From an uncultured Eubacteriales bacterium (GTDB lineage: Bacteria; Bacillota; Clostridia; Christensenellales; Pumilibacteraceae), in the NCBI GenBank assembly GCA_900543755.1, contig UQSP01000002.1:1-64000 (forward strand): 64,000 bases of DNA, read 5' to 3'. Below are positions 33,538 through 43,304 of this stretch, in pieces. Each line of letters begins with the position of its first letter. Positions within the stretch are counted from its first letter, which is position 1. The position numbers were made by a program, and so were the translations under genes. The notes beneath the pieces were generated by a model. It worked only from the letters and a program-made list of their open reading frames with translations. It made no database searches and had not been told where the DNA came from.

Positions 33538-34701
33538 GTGCGTTTACGAAAACTGATTGCCATAGTTCTTTCAGGGCTGTGTTCGACGCTGTGCATTGCC
33601 TGTTCGGGCGGTACGTATTACACCGTAACCCAGACTGTTTTTTCATCGGGGCTTGTGTTTTCCGCGTCCGTATTGGGCGACAAAGACGAGGAAGCCGTGG
33701 AAGAAATGCTTGATTTTCTCAATGAAATCGACGCGTCGGTAAACGTTAACCGCAATGACAGCCTTTTGTCGCGTTTTAACGCGCTTTCCGCAGGCGAAAA
33801 GATAGAGGTGGATTATCACGCCTATAAGCTTGTGTCCGCCGCAAGAGAGCTTTATTATGAAACCGACGGGGCGTTTAACGTCGCGTTGAGCGGAGTTTCT
33901 CACGCATGGGGCGTGGACGCGGAGGGGATAAACCGCTACGTTTACGGTAACGGTACGGTTACTCAACCGCCGTCGCTTCCTTCCGAGGAGCAGCTTTCGA
34001 TGCTTCTGGGCTTTACCGACATGAGCGACAATACTTTTGATTTTTATACTCAGGACGGCAAGTATTATCTTGAAAAATACGTATCGGAGTTTAAATTGGA
34101 CCTTGGCGGAATCGCAAAAGGCTATTGCGCCGATAAATGCCGAGATATTGCGCTGAAATACGGATTGAAATCCGCGCTTATCAAACTAAGCGGTAACGTC
34201 ATGCTTGTAGGCGACTACTACAACGGCAAATCGTATCAAAAGTGGGGCGTGGGCGTCATTAATCCGCGTAAAGAGGATTCTGGCTCGCCGCAGTACGTAT
34301 GCGGCTTTTACGCAGATAACGACGCCACCGTCGTTACCAGCGGCGATTACGAACGTTGCTTCGATTATTATTACGAAGGAGGCTCGTCGGTCAAGGTCTG
34401 CCATATCATCGACGGAAGGGCGCTTATGCCCGTGGGCGTTCAATACGACCCCGAAAGGAAAATGTACGAAAACAGCGATTCCTACGTGATTTCCGCCACC
34501 GTGATTGGCGAAAACTCAATGCTTGCCGATGCCTATTCCACCGCCGTTTGCGTCATGGGAGCGGAAAAAGGCGCGCGTTTTTTATCGGAAAAAGGCTATA
34601 AGGGCATAATTTTTACTTCCGATAAGAAATACGTGTTTGTCGGCGATATCGATTTTACGCCAAGCGAAAATCTTTATCTTACCGAGTACAGTCCGTTATG
34701 A
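33538..34701 (+). CDS. apbE: FAD:protein FMN transferase, lipoprotein form
   Basis: ApbE attaches FMN covalently to a threonine of target flavoproteins outside the membrane. The 387-residue product starts at GTG 33538, ten bases after AGAGG. A hydrophobic signal ends at a Cys22 lipobox-like site (C-I-A-C). Family motifs include the LDLGGIAKGYCADK stretch and H-I-I-D-G-R. The next two genes encode a NusG domain II protein and a Gx transporter family protein, forming a flavin-linked cassette. No obvious FMN-binding-domain target lies nearby. Confidence 0.9.
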   Translation: MRLRKLIAIVLSGLCSTLCIACSGGTYYTVTQTVFSSGLVFSASVLGDKDEEAVEEMLDFLNEIDASVNVNRNDSLLSRFNALSAGEKIEVDYHAYKLVSAARELYYETDGAFNVALSGVSHAWGVDAEGINRYVYGNGTVTQPPSLPSEEQLSMLLGFTDMSDNTFDFYTQDGKYYLEKYVSEFKLDLGGIAKGYCADKCRDIALKYGLKSALIKLSGNVMLVGDYYNGKSYQKWGVGVINPRKEDSGSPQYVCGFYADNDATVVTSGDYERCFDYYYEGGSSVKVCHIIDGRALMPVGVQYDPERKMYENSDSYVISATVIGENSMLADAYSTAVCVMGAEKGARFLSEKGYKGIIFTSDKKYVFVGDIDFTPSENLYLTEYSPL

Positions 34702-35093
34702 CCGATATCAAAAGCGTTAACGCGGTAAAAAATTCTCCTCCCGTAAAAGCAGCGGACGCCGTTTTAATCGCGCTTTTGGCGGTTGCGGCGATTATATTTT
34801 CCGTTTTCGGACTTTTCACGGGGCAAAAGGGCGACAACGTGCGTATCGATGCAGACGGCAAAACCTATGTATACAGTCTTTCGGAAAATCGCGAAATCGT
34901 GCTTGATTCTCTTACCGTCGTAATAGAGAACGGAAAAGTTTACGTAAAAGACGCGATTTGCTCGGATAAAATATGCGAGCACACCGGTAAAATTGACAAG
35001 GTTAATCAGTCGATAGTATGCCTTCCGGGAAACGTGGTTATCGTCATAGAAGGCGAAGGCGATTTTCAGGTTGATACCGGACAGGAAAAATAA
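34698..35093 (+). CDS. NusG domain II-containing protein (EetA-like)
   Basis: The 131-residue protein has one N-terminal membrane helix (about 20-42) and an extracellular NusG_II fold with two cysteines (ICSDKICEHTG and VCLPG). It overlaps apbE by four bases (ATGA). Proteins of this pattern beside a Gx-family membrane protein correspond to EetA in the flavin-based extracellular electron transfer locus described in Listeria, but they also occur outside it. Direct function is unknown. Confidence 0.82.
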   Translation: MTDIKSVNAVKNSPPVKAADAVLIALLAVAAIIFSVFGLFTGQKGDNVRIDADGKTYVYSLSENREIVLDSLTVVIENGKVYVKDAICSDKICEHTGKIDKVNQSIVCLPGNVVIVIEGEGDFQVDTGQEK

Positions 35094-35111
35094 GGAGTTT
35101 TTGTAAAGGCG

Positions 35112-35690
35112 ATGGAAACAAGGCGTATAACTTATCTCGGGTTATTTACTGCGGCGGCGCTTGTACTGCACGTCGTGGAAAGCGCTTTGCCCCCTTTGCT
35201 GGCATTTGCTCCCGGCGCCAAAATGGGGCTTGGCAACGTGGTAAGTTTGGTGGCGGTGTTTATTCTGGGAGTTGCGGATGCGTACTTCATCCTGACCGTA
35301 AGGTGCCTTTTCGGCGCGATTTTCGGCGGAGGAATCTGGTCGCTTGCTTACTCACTGCCCGCGGGAGTGGTTTCGCTTACTGTGGAAGTACTGCTTGTAA
35401 AACTGCTTTTACCGCGCATTTCCATTGTATCCGTAAGCTTTGTAGGTGCGCTTCTTCACAATGCCGTTCAGCTTTTTGTCGCGTCCGTCACCGTAGGCGT
35501 AAACCTTTTGCCGATTTTGCCGCTTTTTATGCTTGCAAGCGTAATCGCGGGGCTTTTCGTAGGATTTACGGCGTATTTTACGATAAAATATCTGCCGCCC
35601 AAGACTTATTTCCTTCCCGTAGGAATTGGCGTTGCGCCTTCTGACGTCACCGATAAATCGGGCGACAAAAATAAAAAAACTGATTTTTAA
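35112..35690 (+). CDS. Gx transporter family membrane protein (EetB-like)
   Basis: The 192-residue protein has five to six helices and resembles the family often annotated as heptaprenyl diphosphate synthase component I, with an ECF S-component-like fold. It opens with RRITYLGLFTAAALVLHVVESALP and has the GLGNVVSL and A-I-F-G-G-G-I-W-S motifs. It follows the NusG-II gene closely. In Listeria the equivalent EetB works with EetA in extracellular electron transfer. The substrate is unknown. Confidence 0.8.
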   Translation: METRRITYLGLFTAAALVLHVVESALPPLLAFAPGAKMGLGNVVSLVAVFILGVADAYFILTVRCLFGAIFGGGIWSLAYSLPAGVVSLTVEVLLVKLLLPRISIVSVSFVGALLHNAVQLFVASVTVGVNLLPILPLFMLASVIAGLFVGFTAYFTIKYLPPKTYFLPVGIGVAPSDVTDKSGDKNKKTDF

Positions 35691-35708
35691 TTTTCAAGGT
35701 GATTTACC

Positions 35709-36902
35709 ATGAGCGAATACAGTACCAGAATGAACGGATTAAGCGGCTCCGCCACCCGCGAGATTTTAAAACTCACCGCTTTGCCCGAAATGATTTCCTT
35801 TGCGGGGGGACTTCCCGCGACCCAATGTCTGCCCGTAAAAGAAATACGTGAAATTACGGCGGATATATTAAGCGGGGCGGGGGCGACGGGCGCTTTGCAG
35901 TACGGACTCAGCGAAGGCGTTCCCGCGTTCAGGGAACAGCTTAAGGATTTTCTTTCGGACGTGGGGATAAAAGTAAGCTCCACCGATAATCTTTTCGTTG
36001 TGTCGGGCGGTCAGCAGGGCATTGACCTTATGTGCAAAGTCTTTCTTGACAAAGGCGACGTGGTGCTTGTCGAAAACCCTACATACCTTGCTTTTCTTCA
36101 GATTGCCGCCACTTACGAAGCGCGCGTCGTGGGAGTTGAGTCGGACAAGCAAGGGCTTGTGCTTTCTGACCTGGAAGAAAAAATCAAAAAGCACAAACCC
36201 AAGTTCATTTACGTCGTTCCCACTTTTTCCAATCCTACGGGAAGGTCATATACAGCCGAAAACCGCAGGGGAATAGCTTATCTTGCCGATAAGTACGGCG
36301 TTATGGTGCTGGAGGACGACCCTTATTCGCGATTGAGATTTACGGGCGATTTTGTTCCCGCGCTGAAAAGTTACGATATTTCGGACAAAGTGGTGTACGT
36401 CACAAGCTTTTCGAAAATTCTTTCCCCGGGGCTCAGAGTCGCAGTAATGGCGGGCGGTAAGGAAGTAATCCGTAAACTCGTCATTGCAAAACAGGGCACC
36501 GACCTTCATACGGCGTCGCTTTCCCAGCTTATCGCGTGCGAGTATCTTAAACGCGGCTATCTTAAGCCCGATATTGAAAAAAGTCTGCCCGTTTACCGCA
36601 CCCGCAAGGAAGCGATGACGCGCGCCCTTGACGAATTCATGCCCGAAGAATTTCACCGTACCGACCCTGAGGGCGGACTGTTTATCTGGGGCGAGTTTTC
36701 CGTCCCCGTGGACGCGGGCAAATGTTTCGACGACGCGGTTAAACGCAACGTAGCATACGTTCCGGGCAGCGTGTTTTACGCGGACGGCAAGGGGCAAAAC
36801 ACTTTAAGATTAAACTATTCCAACGCCGACGAGGAAAAAATCCGTCGCGGCGTCAAGGCTTTAGGCGAAATGTTCAAGCAAAAAATATCGGAGGTTAAAT
36901 AA
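35709..36902 (+). CDS. PLP-dependent aminotransferase, LysN/MocR-like subgroup
   Basis: The 397-residue fold-type I enzyme transfers amino groups between an amino acid and a keto acid. The N-terminal MISFAGGLP and the [12 protein letters not shown] motif (PLP lysine in FSK) match the 2-aminoadipate/aromatic aminotransferase group. There is no N-terminal HTH, so it is not a MocR regulator. AAGGTGAT precedes the ATG. It is followed by tyrS after eight bases. The amino acid substrate is not deducible. Confidence 0.9.
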   Translation: MSEYSTRMNGLSGSATREILKLTALPEMISFAGGLPATQCLPVKEIREITADILSGAGATGALQYGLSEGVPAFREQLKDFLSDVGIKVSSTDNLFVVSGGQQGIDLMCKVFLDKGDVVLVENPTYLAFLQIAATYEARVVGVESDKQGLVLSDLEEKIKKHKPKFIYVVPTFSNPTGRSYTAENRRGIAYLADKYGVMVLEDDPYSRLRFTGDFVPALKSYDISDKVVYVTSFSKILSPGLRVAVMAGGKEVIRKLVIAKQGTDLHTASLSQLIACEYLKRGYLKPDIEKSLPVYRTRKEAMTRALDEFMPEEFHRTDPEGGLFIWGEFSVPVDAGKCFDDAVKRNVAYVPGSVFYADGKGQNTLRLNYSNADEEKIRRGVKALGEMFKQKISEVK

Positions 36903-36910
36903 AATTCATC

Positions 36911-38134
36911 ATGGCAACTGCGGCAAAAAACGCATTCGACGTACTTAAGGAAAGAGGTTTTATCAAACAAACCGTTTACGAAGAAGATCTTTACGCCCAA
37001 CTTGGAAAGGAAAGCACTCCTTTTTACGTGGGCTTTGACCCTACGGCAGACAGCCTTCACATAGGGCATTATATACCCATCATGGCAATGGCTCATATGC
37101 AACGCGCGGGGCATAAACCCATCGCGCTTATCGGCGGCGGCACGGCCATGATAGGCGACCCCAGCAACCGCACCGACATGCGCAAGATGATGACCAAGGA
37201 AACCATTGCCCACAACTGCGATGCTTTTCGCCGTCAGATGTCGCGCTTTCTCCGTTTCGAGGGGGAAAACGCCGCGATAATGGTTAACAACGGCGACTGG
37301 CTGCTTCACCTTAATTACGTGGACTTTCTGCGCGATATAGGCATAAACTTTTCGGTAAACAAAATGCTTACCGCCGAGTGTTTCAAAACCAGGCTGGAGC
37401 GCGGACTCAATTTTCTCGAGTTCAACTATATGCTGATGCAGGCGTACGACTTTCTGGTGCTTTACCGTAAATACGGCTGTAAACTTCAGATAGGCGGCAA
37501 CGACCAGTGGTCCAACATTCTGGCGGGCGCCGACCTTATCAGAAGACTTGAGAGCGACGACGCCTACGCCATGACGTTTACACTTCTTGAAACCAGCGAC
37601 GGTAAAAAAATGGGAAAGACTCAGAAGGGCGCGCTCTGGCTGGACCCCGATAAAACCTCTCCGTACGAGTTCTATCAGTATTTCCGCAACGTGGAGGACG
37701 TAAAAGTGGAGGAGTGCCTTAAGCTTCTCACTTTCCTCGAACTCGACGAAATAGCCGAACTCGTCAAGTATAAAGACGAACGCATTAACGCCGCAAAAGC
37801 ACGTCTTGCTTACGAGGTTACTAAGCTTGTGCACGGCGAAGAGGAGGCCGAAAAAGCCAAAAAACAGGCGGAAGCCGCTTTTTCCAACAATGCCGAGGAT
37901 ATGCCGCACAAGGAGATAGACGCCACGGCGGACGCTTTGCTTGTGGACGCAATGGTGCTTATCGGCGTTGCCTCGTCTAAAAGCGAAGCAAGACGGCTTG
38001 TCGAGGGCGGAGGAGTCAAAGTGGGCGACGTTAAAGCTGACAGCGTTGCGGCAAAACTAAGCGACTTCGGCGTAGAAAAGGAATTCGTTATTCACAAAGG
38101 TAAAAAAGTACACATAAGGGTAACGCTTAAATGA
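36911..38134 (+). CDS. tyrS: Tyrosyl-tRNA synthetase
   Basis: The 407-residue class I synthetase charges tRNA-Tyr. The HIGH motif (LHIGHY), the tyrosine pocket and the KMSKS-type loop KKMGKT are present, with an S4-like RNA-binding domain at the C-terminus ([17 protein letters not shown]). GGAGG is 15 bases before the ATG, rather distant. I see no T-box leader; the gene follows an aminotransferase directly. It overlaps the next gene by four bases. Confidence 0.96.
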   Translation: MATAAKNAFDVLKERGFIKQTVYEEDLYAQLGKESTPFYVGFDPTADSLHIGHYIPIMAMAHMQRAGHKPIALIGGGTAMIGDPSNRTDMRKMMTKETIAHNCDAFRRQMSRFLRFEGENAAIMVNNGDWLLHLNYVDFLRDIGINFSVNKMLTAECFKTRLERGLNFLEFNYMLMQAYDFLVLYRKYGCKLQIGGNDQWSNILAGADLIRRLESDDAYAMTFTLLETSDGKKMGKTQKGALWLDPDKTSPYEFYQYFRNVEDVKVEECLKLLTFLELDEIAELVKYKDERINAAKARLAYEVTKLVHGEEEAEKAKKQAEAAFSNNAEDMPHKEIDATADALLVDAMVLIGVASSKSEARRLVEGGGVKVGDVKADSVAAKLSDFGVEKEFVIHKGKKVHIRVTLK

Positions 38135-38766
38135 CGGGATTCGTTGCGGCGTGCGACTGTACGCTTGAAAGCGAAATAAAGCGCTCTAGGTTCATTGCCG
38201 TTGTCGCAAGGGTGCGCGACGAAGAGGAATTGTTTTCCCGCCTCGGGGAAATAAGAAAGAAGTATTCGGACGCCACGCACGTCTGTTACGCCGCAATATT
38301 CGACCGCACGGGCAATGCCGCAAGATTTTCCGACGACGGCGAGCCTTCCGGTACGGCAGGTCAACCCATTCTGGAGGCGCTTAAAAAAAGCGGACTTAAA
38401 GAAACGCTTGTGGCGGTGGTGCGCTATTTCGGCGGCATAAAGCTGGGCGCGGGCGGACTTATAAGGGCGTATTCTTCGGCGGCGTCGGACGCGCTTTCCG
38501 CCGCGGATAAAATCGTTGCCCGCCCCATGGACGTCTATAAGCTTAAAACCGATTTCGCGCACGCAAAACGTTTTACTGCGTTTGCGCTACGCAACGAAAT
38601 AAGCATTGTTTATACCGAATACTCGGCGAAAGTGACTTTTACTCTTGCGGTAGAGTCCGGACGTAACGTATTGCCGATTTTAAGCGACGCGCTGCAAGCA
38701 AAACCCGACCTGGAATTTATCGAAACGCGTTTCATCGAGCGTCCCGAAACGGAAAAATCGGTATAA
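38131..38766 (+). CDS. YigZ/IMPACT family protein
   Basis: The 211-residue protein has the UPF0029/IMPACT core: [20 protein letters not shown] and [14 protein letters not shown], with [20 protein letters not shown]-terminal ferredoxin-like domain follows. The family is conserved from bacteria to humans and is linked to translation factors, but its bacterial role is not settled. It overlaps tyrS by an ATGA junction. Confidence 0.9.
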   Translation: MTGFVAACDCTLESEIKRSRFIAVVARVRDEEELFSRLGEIRKKYSDATHVCYAAIFDRTGNAARFSDDGEPSGTAGQPILEALKKSGLKETLVAVVRYFGGIKLGAGGLIRAYSSAASDALSAADKIVARPMDVYKLKTDFAHAKRFTAFALRNEISIVYTEYSAKVTFTLAVESGRNVLPILSDALQAKPDLEFIETRFIERPETEKSV

Positions 38767-38837
38767 GGACAAAATTAAACGAAAGCCTTCAGAACATAAA
38801 AAATCTTCGTAAAATAATCGCAAAGGAGAATTCAGAA

Positions 38838-40103
38838 ATGAGCAAGATAGAAACCAAGTGCGTACAGGCGGGGTACACTCCTAAAAACGGCGAGCCGAGA
38901 GTGCTTCCCGTTGCCATGAGCACCACGTTTAAATACGAATCCACCAAAGAAGTGGGCGACCTGTTCGACCTTAAGGAAGAGGGATTTTTCTACACAAGGC
39001 TGGCAAATCCCACTGTTGCGGCTGTGGAAACTAAAATCGCGGCATTGGAAGGGGGCGTCGGCGCGATGATGACTTCGGCGGGGCAGGCGGCCACGCTTAT
39101 ATCGATACTGAACATAGCTTCCGCGGGCGACCACGTTGTTTCTTCCATCGACATATACGGCGGAACGACCAACCTGCTTGCCGTTACGCTTAAAAAGATG
39201 GGCGTCGACGTCACGCTTATGAAATTCGACGACCTCGCGGCGGTGGAAAAGGCTATCAGACCCAATACCAAAGCCATTTTCGGAGAAACTCTTGCCAATC
39301 CCGCGCTGGAAGTACTCGATATACAAAATCTCGCGAAACTTGCGCACAAGCACGGCATACCTCTTATCGTGGACAACACGTTTGCCACGCCTTACCTGTG
39401 CCGTCCGTTCGAGTGGGGCGCGGATATAGTAATTCATTCTACGTCCAAATACATCGACGGACACGCCATGGCTTTAGGCGGAGTCATAATCGACAGCGGA
39501 AATTTCGACTGGGAAAAAAGCGGCAAGTTCGATTGCCTTACTAAGCCCGACGAAAGCTATCACGGCTTAAGCTACACCAAGACTTTCGGTAAAGCCGCGT
39601 TTATAACCAAAGCGCGCGTACAGCTTATGCGCGACCTCGGCTCTGCAATCAGCCCGATGAACGCCTTTTTAACCAACGTGGGACTGGAAACACTTGCGCT
39701 GAGAATGAAGCGTCACAGCGAAAACGCGCTTAAAGTAGCGGAGTATCTTTCCGCACATCCGAAGGTTAAATCGGTAAAATACCCCGGGCTTAAATCCGAC
39801 CCCAATTACCAAAAGTGCCATAAGTACATGGGCGGCAAAGCAAGCGGAGTTATCACGTTCGAGCTTAATTCCTACGACGCGTGCGTAAGGTTTATGGACT
39901 CGCTTAAGCTTGCCTGCATAGTGGTGCACGTTGCTGACGTAAGAACGGGCGTGCTTCATCCCGCATCCAGCACTCACCGCCAGCTTACCGCGGAGCAGCT
40001 TATCGAAGGCGGAATTTCCAAGGAAACCATACGTTTCAGCGTAGGTATAGAAAACGTCGACGACATTATCGCGGATATCGCGCAGGCGCTTGTAAACGCA
40101 TAA
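38838..40103 (+). CDS. metY: O-acetylhomoserine sulfhydrylase (Cys/Met metabolism PLP enzyme)
   Basis: The 421-residue fold-type I PLP enzyme is closest to the O-acetylhomoserine aminocarboxypropyltransferase group, which joins sulfide to O-acetylhomoserine to make homocysteine. Visible are YTRLANPT, the SAGQAA region, the D-N-T-F-A-T-P segment and the PLP lysine in HSTSKYIDGH. AAAGGAG lies before the ATG. No SAM riboswitch is visible in the 71-base leader. Cystathionine gamma-synthase is the main alternative. Confidence 0.9.
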   Translation: MSKIETKCVQAGYTPKNGEPRVLPVAMSTTFKYESTKEVGDLFDLKEEGFFYTRLANPTVAAVETKIAALEGGVGAMMTSAGQAATLISILNIASAGDHVVSSIDIYGGTTNLLAVTLKKMGVDVTLMKFDDLAAVEKAIRPNTKAIFGETLANPALEVLDIQNLAKLAHKHGIPLIVDNTFATPYLCRPFEWGADIVIHSTSKYIDGHAMALGGVIIDSGNFDWEKSGKFDCLTKPDESYHGLSYTKTFGKAAFITKARVQLMRDLGSAISPMNAFLTNVGLETLALRMKRHSENALKVAEYLSAHPKVKSVKYPGLKSDPNYQKCHKYMGGKASGVITFELNSYDACVRFMDSLKLACIVVHVADVRTGVLHPASSTHRQLTAEQLIEGGISKETIRFSVGIENVDDIIADIAQALVNA

Positions 40104-40152
40104 GGCTTTTGATTTTTTAACATCAATCAATGATTTTTAGCAGAGGTAGAAT

Positions 40153-41208
40153 TTGAACAACATACAAAACATCCTTTTGACCGTCAAAGAGAAAACGGGT
40201 ATCGAAAGCGCGTTGTATTCCGCGTTCGGGGAAATAATTTTTTCCACGACTTCGCAGGATATCGGGTTTTCGTTGCCGGCTGCGGATTTGTTCAAAGGTA
40301 ACGTCGCGTCTTGCGACGGCAGGACGTATTTGCGCGTTCATCAGCAATCGGGCAATTTTTACGTCGTATTAATCGGCGACGGCAAAGAATCGGAAAATTA
40401 CGCATTTTTTATCGAAACTCTTATCGGCAACGATGAAGAGCGTTTCCGCAACGATATGGACGTGTCGGAAAAATTACGTCTGCTTCTCGCGGGGGAATTA
40501 AGCAGCGTCCAGCGTAATATGTTGCGCGCGTATTTTTCGGACGTGAAGTTCAATCATTTCATGTTGTCGCTTGTCACGGCTTCGGCAGATATGCAGCCGG
40601 GGCTGAAACAATTCCTTTCCACGGTTGCGGATAAAAGGGACTACATCGTACCCATGGACGAGCGCACAATAGTTTTCTTCAGATACGTCAGCGAAGACAG
40701 CGACGAATATCGCTCCGCAAACGAATTTGCCTCTATTTTATACGAAAACATCAAGGAAGAGCTTCGCATCGACCTGATAATTTCCACGGGCGGCACTATC
40801 CGCTCTTTCCACGAATTGGTCGTGAGTTACGAAAAAGTAATTTTCACCTATAAGTTCGGACGTCTTCTCAACCCCGGTTGCAACGTGTATTCCTATAAGG
40901 ATTACGTGCTTATAAGGCTTTTGTCTGATATTCCGAAACCTCTTTTAATCAAATATTTCGACGGTCTTATCGAAAAAAACGGCAACGACGTCATATCCGA
41001 CGAGGAGCTTATGGACACCGCCGAAGAGTTTATGAAAAACTCGCTTAACATTTCCGAAACCAGCAGAAACATGTATATTCACCGCAACACGCTTATTTAC
41101 CGTCTGGACAAAATCGAAAAGGAAATGGGGCTTAACCTTAGAAACTTCAGCGACGCGATTACTTTCAGACTTATTAATATTCTCAACACGCTTATCAAAG
41201 GAGAGTAA
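40153..41208 (+). CDS. PucR/CdaR-type transcriptional regulator
   Basis: The 351-residue protein has an N-terminal sensory part of unknown ligand, a central GGDEF-like degenerate domain (about 140-260) and a C-terminal PucR helix-turn-helix (MDTAEEFMKNSLNISETSR, then MYIHRNTLIYRLDKIE). Start is TTG at 40153, after AGAGG. The malic enzyme gene begins three bases after its stop, so the two are cotranscribed. Control of that gene, perhaps by a C4 acid, is likely but inferred from position only. Confidence 0.85.
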   Translation: MNNIQNILLTVKEKTGIESALYSAFGEIIFSTTSQDIGFSLPAADLFKGNVASCDGRTYLRVHQQSGNFYVVLIGDGKESENYAFFIETLIGNDEERFRNDMDVSEKLRLLLAGELSSVQRNMLRAYFSDVKFNHFMLSLVTASADMQPGLKQFLSTVADKRDYIVPMDERTIVFFRYVSEDSDEYRSANEFASILYENIKEELRIDLIISTGGTIRSFHELVVSYEKVIFTYKFGRLLNPGCNVYSYKDYVLIRLLSDIPKPLLIKYFDGLIEKNGNDVISDEELMDTAEEFMKNSLNISETSRNMYIHRNTLIYRLDKIEKEMGLNLRNFSDAITFRLINILNTLIKGE

Positions 41209-41211
41209 TAC

Positions 41212-42384
41212 ATGGACTACAATAAAAAAGCTATCGAGATGCACGCGAAATGGCAGGGGAAAATAGAGGTTGTCCCCAGATGCGAAATTAACGGCCGCGA
41301 CGACCTTTCCGTCGCGTATACTCCGGGCGTGGCGCGTCCCTGCGTGGAAATCCGCGACAATCCCGACCTCAGCTATACATACACAAGACGCGGTAACATG
41401 GTTGCAGTCATAAGCGACGGAAGCGCCGTTTTGGGACTGGGGAACATCGGCGCGCTTGCCGCCATGCCCGTCATGGAAGGAAAATGCGTGCTTTTCAAAC
41501 GTTTCGGCGGCGTAGACGCGTTCCCCATTGTGTTAAATGCTCAGGACACGGACGAAATAGTCAAAACCGTCGCCGCGATAGCACCGTCATTCGGCGGAAT
41601 CAATCTCGAAGATATATCCGCGCCCCGCTGTTTCGAGGTGGAGGAACGCCTTAAATCAATGCTCGATATTCCCGTTTTTCACGACGATCAGCACGGAACG
41701 GCTGTCGTGGTGCTTGCGGCGGTATTAAACTCTCTCCGACTTACGGGCAAGAGGATAGAAGACCTTAAAATCTGTCTTTCGGGACCGGGTGCGGCAGGTA
41801 CCGCTATTACGGAACTGCTTATAAAATGCGGAGTAAAGGAAGTTATTCTTTCCGATAAGGACGGCATAATTTACGACGGAAAAGAGGGGCTGGATTTCAA
41901 AAAGCGCGAGCTTGCAAAAATAACCAACTTTTCCAAAATTAAAGGCGGTCTTAAAGAAGCTATTGTCGGCGCGGACGTTTTCGTAGGCGTAAGCGCACCG
42001 GGAATTTTAACCGAGGACATGATAAAAACCATGGCGGACAAAGCCGTAGTTTTCGCCATGGCAAATCCCGAACCCGAAATCTATCCCGACAAAGCGCTTG
42101 CCGCAGGTGCTTTTATTTCAGGAACGGGAAGAAGCGATTTTCCCAATCAGGTAAACAACGTTCTTGCTTTCCCGGGTATTTTCAAAGGCGCGCTTAAAGT
42201 GCGTGCAAAAGCGATAAGCGATAATATGAAGATAGCGGCGGCAAAAGCGCTTGCGTCGCTTATTTCCGACGAGGAAATCCGTCCTGATTACGTTTTGCCT
42301 TCGTCGCTTGACCCGCGTGCCGCCGACGCCGTTGCCGACGCCGTTGCCGCCGCAGCCGTAAAAGAAGGGCTTAACCGAATTTAA
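41212..42384 (+). CDS. Malic enzyme, NAD(P)-dependent
   Basis: The 390-residue enzyme decarboxylates malate to pyruvate and produces NAD(P)H. It matches the short bacterial form: the YTPGVARPC catalytic tyrosine segment, the metal-binding FHDDQHGTAVV, and the nucleotide-binding G-P-G-A-A-G. No phosphotransacetylase extension is present. GGAG lies before the ATG. Cofactor preference cannot be read with certainty. Confidence 0.93.
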   Translation: MDYNKKAIEMHAKWQGKIEVVPRCEINGRDDLSVAYTPGVARPCVEIRDNPDLSYTYTRRGNMVAVISDGSAVLGLGNIGALAAMPVMEGKCVLFKRFGGVDAFPIVLNAQDTDEIVKTVAAIAPSFGGINLEDISAPRCFEVEERLKSMLDIPVFHDDQHGTAVVVLAAVLNSLRLTGKRIEDLKICLSGPGAAGTAITELLIKCGVKEVILSDKDGIIYDGKEGLDFKKRELAKITNFSKIKGGLKEAIVGADVFVGVSAPGILTEDMIKTMADKAVVFAMANPEPEIYPDKALAAGAFISGTGRSDFPNQVNNVLAFPGIFKGALKVRAKAISDNMKIAAAKALASLISDEEIRPDYVLPSSLDPRAADAVADAVAAAAVKEGLNRI

Positions 42385-42551
42385 AATCGCAGGCAAAAAA
42401 GTCGGGCGGATTCAGCATATCCGATAAGTGTTTATAAAAAGTTTTGTCTTTATGCAACGTTTTTTTTGCTTTTTTCGCCTGTATTTTAAAAGCAAGCGGC
42501 ATTAATAAAAAACCGAGCAAAATTTATAAAAACACGGCGCAAAACCAACGG

Positions 42552-42577
42552 AGGAGAAAAATAACTCCTAACGTTTT
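42552..42577 (+). terminator. Terminator overlapping the end of the convergent gene
   Basis: AGGAG and CTCCT pair around an eight-base loop, followed by AACG and seven T. The right arm covers the stop codon of the minus-strand gene at 42568. Confidence 0.6.
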
Positions 42578-42888
42578 TTTGCCCCGAAATATTTGGTAAG
42601 TTTACCTAAAATATCGTCGTTTATAAAGCCGAGCACGGGTGTAAACCCTTCGGCTTTCTTTTTTTGTTTATCACGGTCTTTAAGCGCGTTGCTTAATACT
42701 GCTGCCATTTCGGGCGAGCCCCCTTCTTTTTTTAAAAGCGTGCTTAAAATATCCGCTTCGGAAGGTTTTTCGCCCTTACTCATCATTTTCATGAACGCGT
42801 AAGCGGTATCGTCGCCTTTATCGGCGGTATCGCTGTTTTTGTTACCTCTGTTCATGAAAAGCAGCGGAAGTAAGGAACCGAGGTCCAT
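42568..42888 (-). CDS. Unknown small helical protein
   Basis: I do not recognise this 106-residue protein. A hydrophobic start (MDLGSLLPLLFM) leads into a charged, helical body with lysine-rich segments and a final FINDDILGKLTKYFGAKKR. The strong AAAGGAGGT site before the ATG makes it a real gene. It is divergent from another small unknown gene and a subtilase, which suggests a shared context. Confidence 0.7.
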   Translation of the reverse strand: MDLGSLLPLLFMNRGNKNSDTADKGDDTAYAFMKMMSKGEKPSEADILSTLLKKEGGSPEMAAVLSNALKDRDKQKKKAEGFTPVLGFINDDILGKLTKYFGAKKR

Positions 42889-43016
42889 CTATGTAATTAC
42901 CTCCTTTTGTGCTTTTTAAAAGTAGGCGGGCACATTTTAATATATGCCGGCATATAAATAAAAGTACCTTTATGCCTTTGCGATAAAAGGAATATCCGTA
43001 AAAAGGAGAAAAAATC

Positions 43017-43304
43017 ATGAGAAATCTTAGGGGCTTTAACTCCGGCGGCAAAAAGAACGAGGAGCTTAAAGAGGAAATGCTTAAAAATTACGGAGTAGGC
43101 AAGGACGCTTTCGAAAAGTATTCTTCCATGGACGAGGACGCGCTTATTTCGGAACTTATCAAAAACGTAGCTGCTTCCAAAGCGGACGGAAGCTATGACC
43201 CTCAGAAAATGACTGCGTTCATCAACGCCGTTTCGCCCTCGCTTACTCCCGAACAGCGAGAAAAACTTAACAACGTCATAAGGATAATCAACGGTGGAAT
43301 GTAA
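43017..43304 (+). CDS. Unknown small helical protein, coupled to subtilase
   Basis: The 95-residue protein is charged and helical, with the stretch SMDEDALISELIKNVAASK and a C-terminal LTPEQREKLNNVIRIINGGM. AAAAAGGAG precedes the ATG. Its last 11 bases overlap the subtilase start, so the two are translationally coupled. It could be a partner, inhibitor or substrate of the protease, but there is no direct evidence. Confidence 0.72.
   Translation: MRNLRGFNSGGKKNEELKEEMLKNYGVGKDAFEKYSSMDEDALISELIKNVAASKADGSYDPQKMTAFINAVSPSLTPEQREKLNNVIRIINGGM

Noticed and set aside
36815..37909. 364-codon minus-strand ORF opposite tyrS
   Set aside because: It lies wholly across tyrS and its composition reflects antisense reading; no family is recognised.
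38767..38837. SAM riboswitch before the sulfhydrylase gene
   Set aside because: The 71-base leader is too short and lacks the conserved elements.
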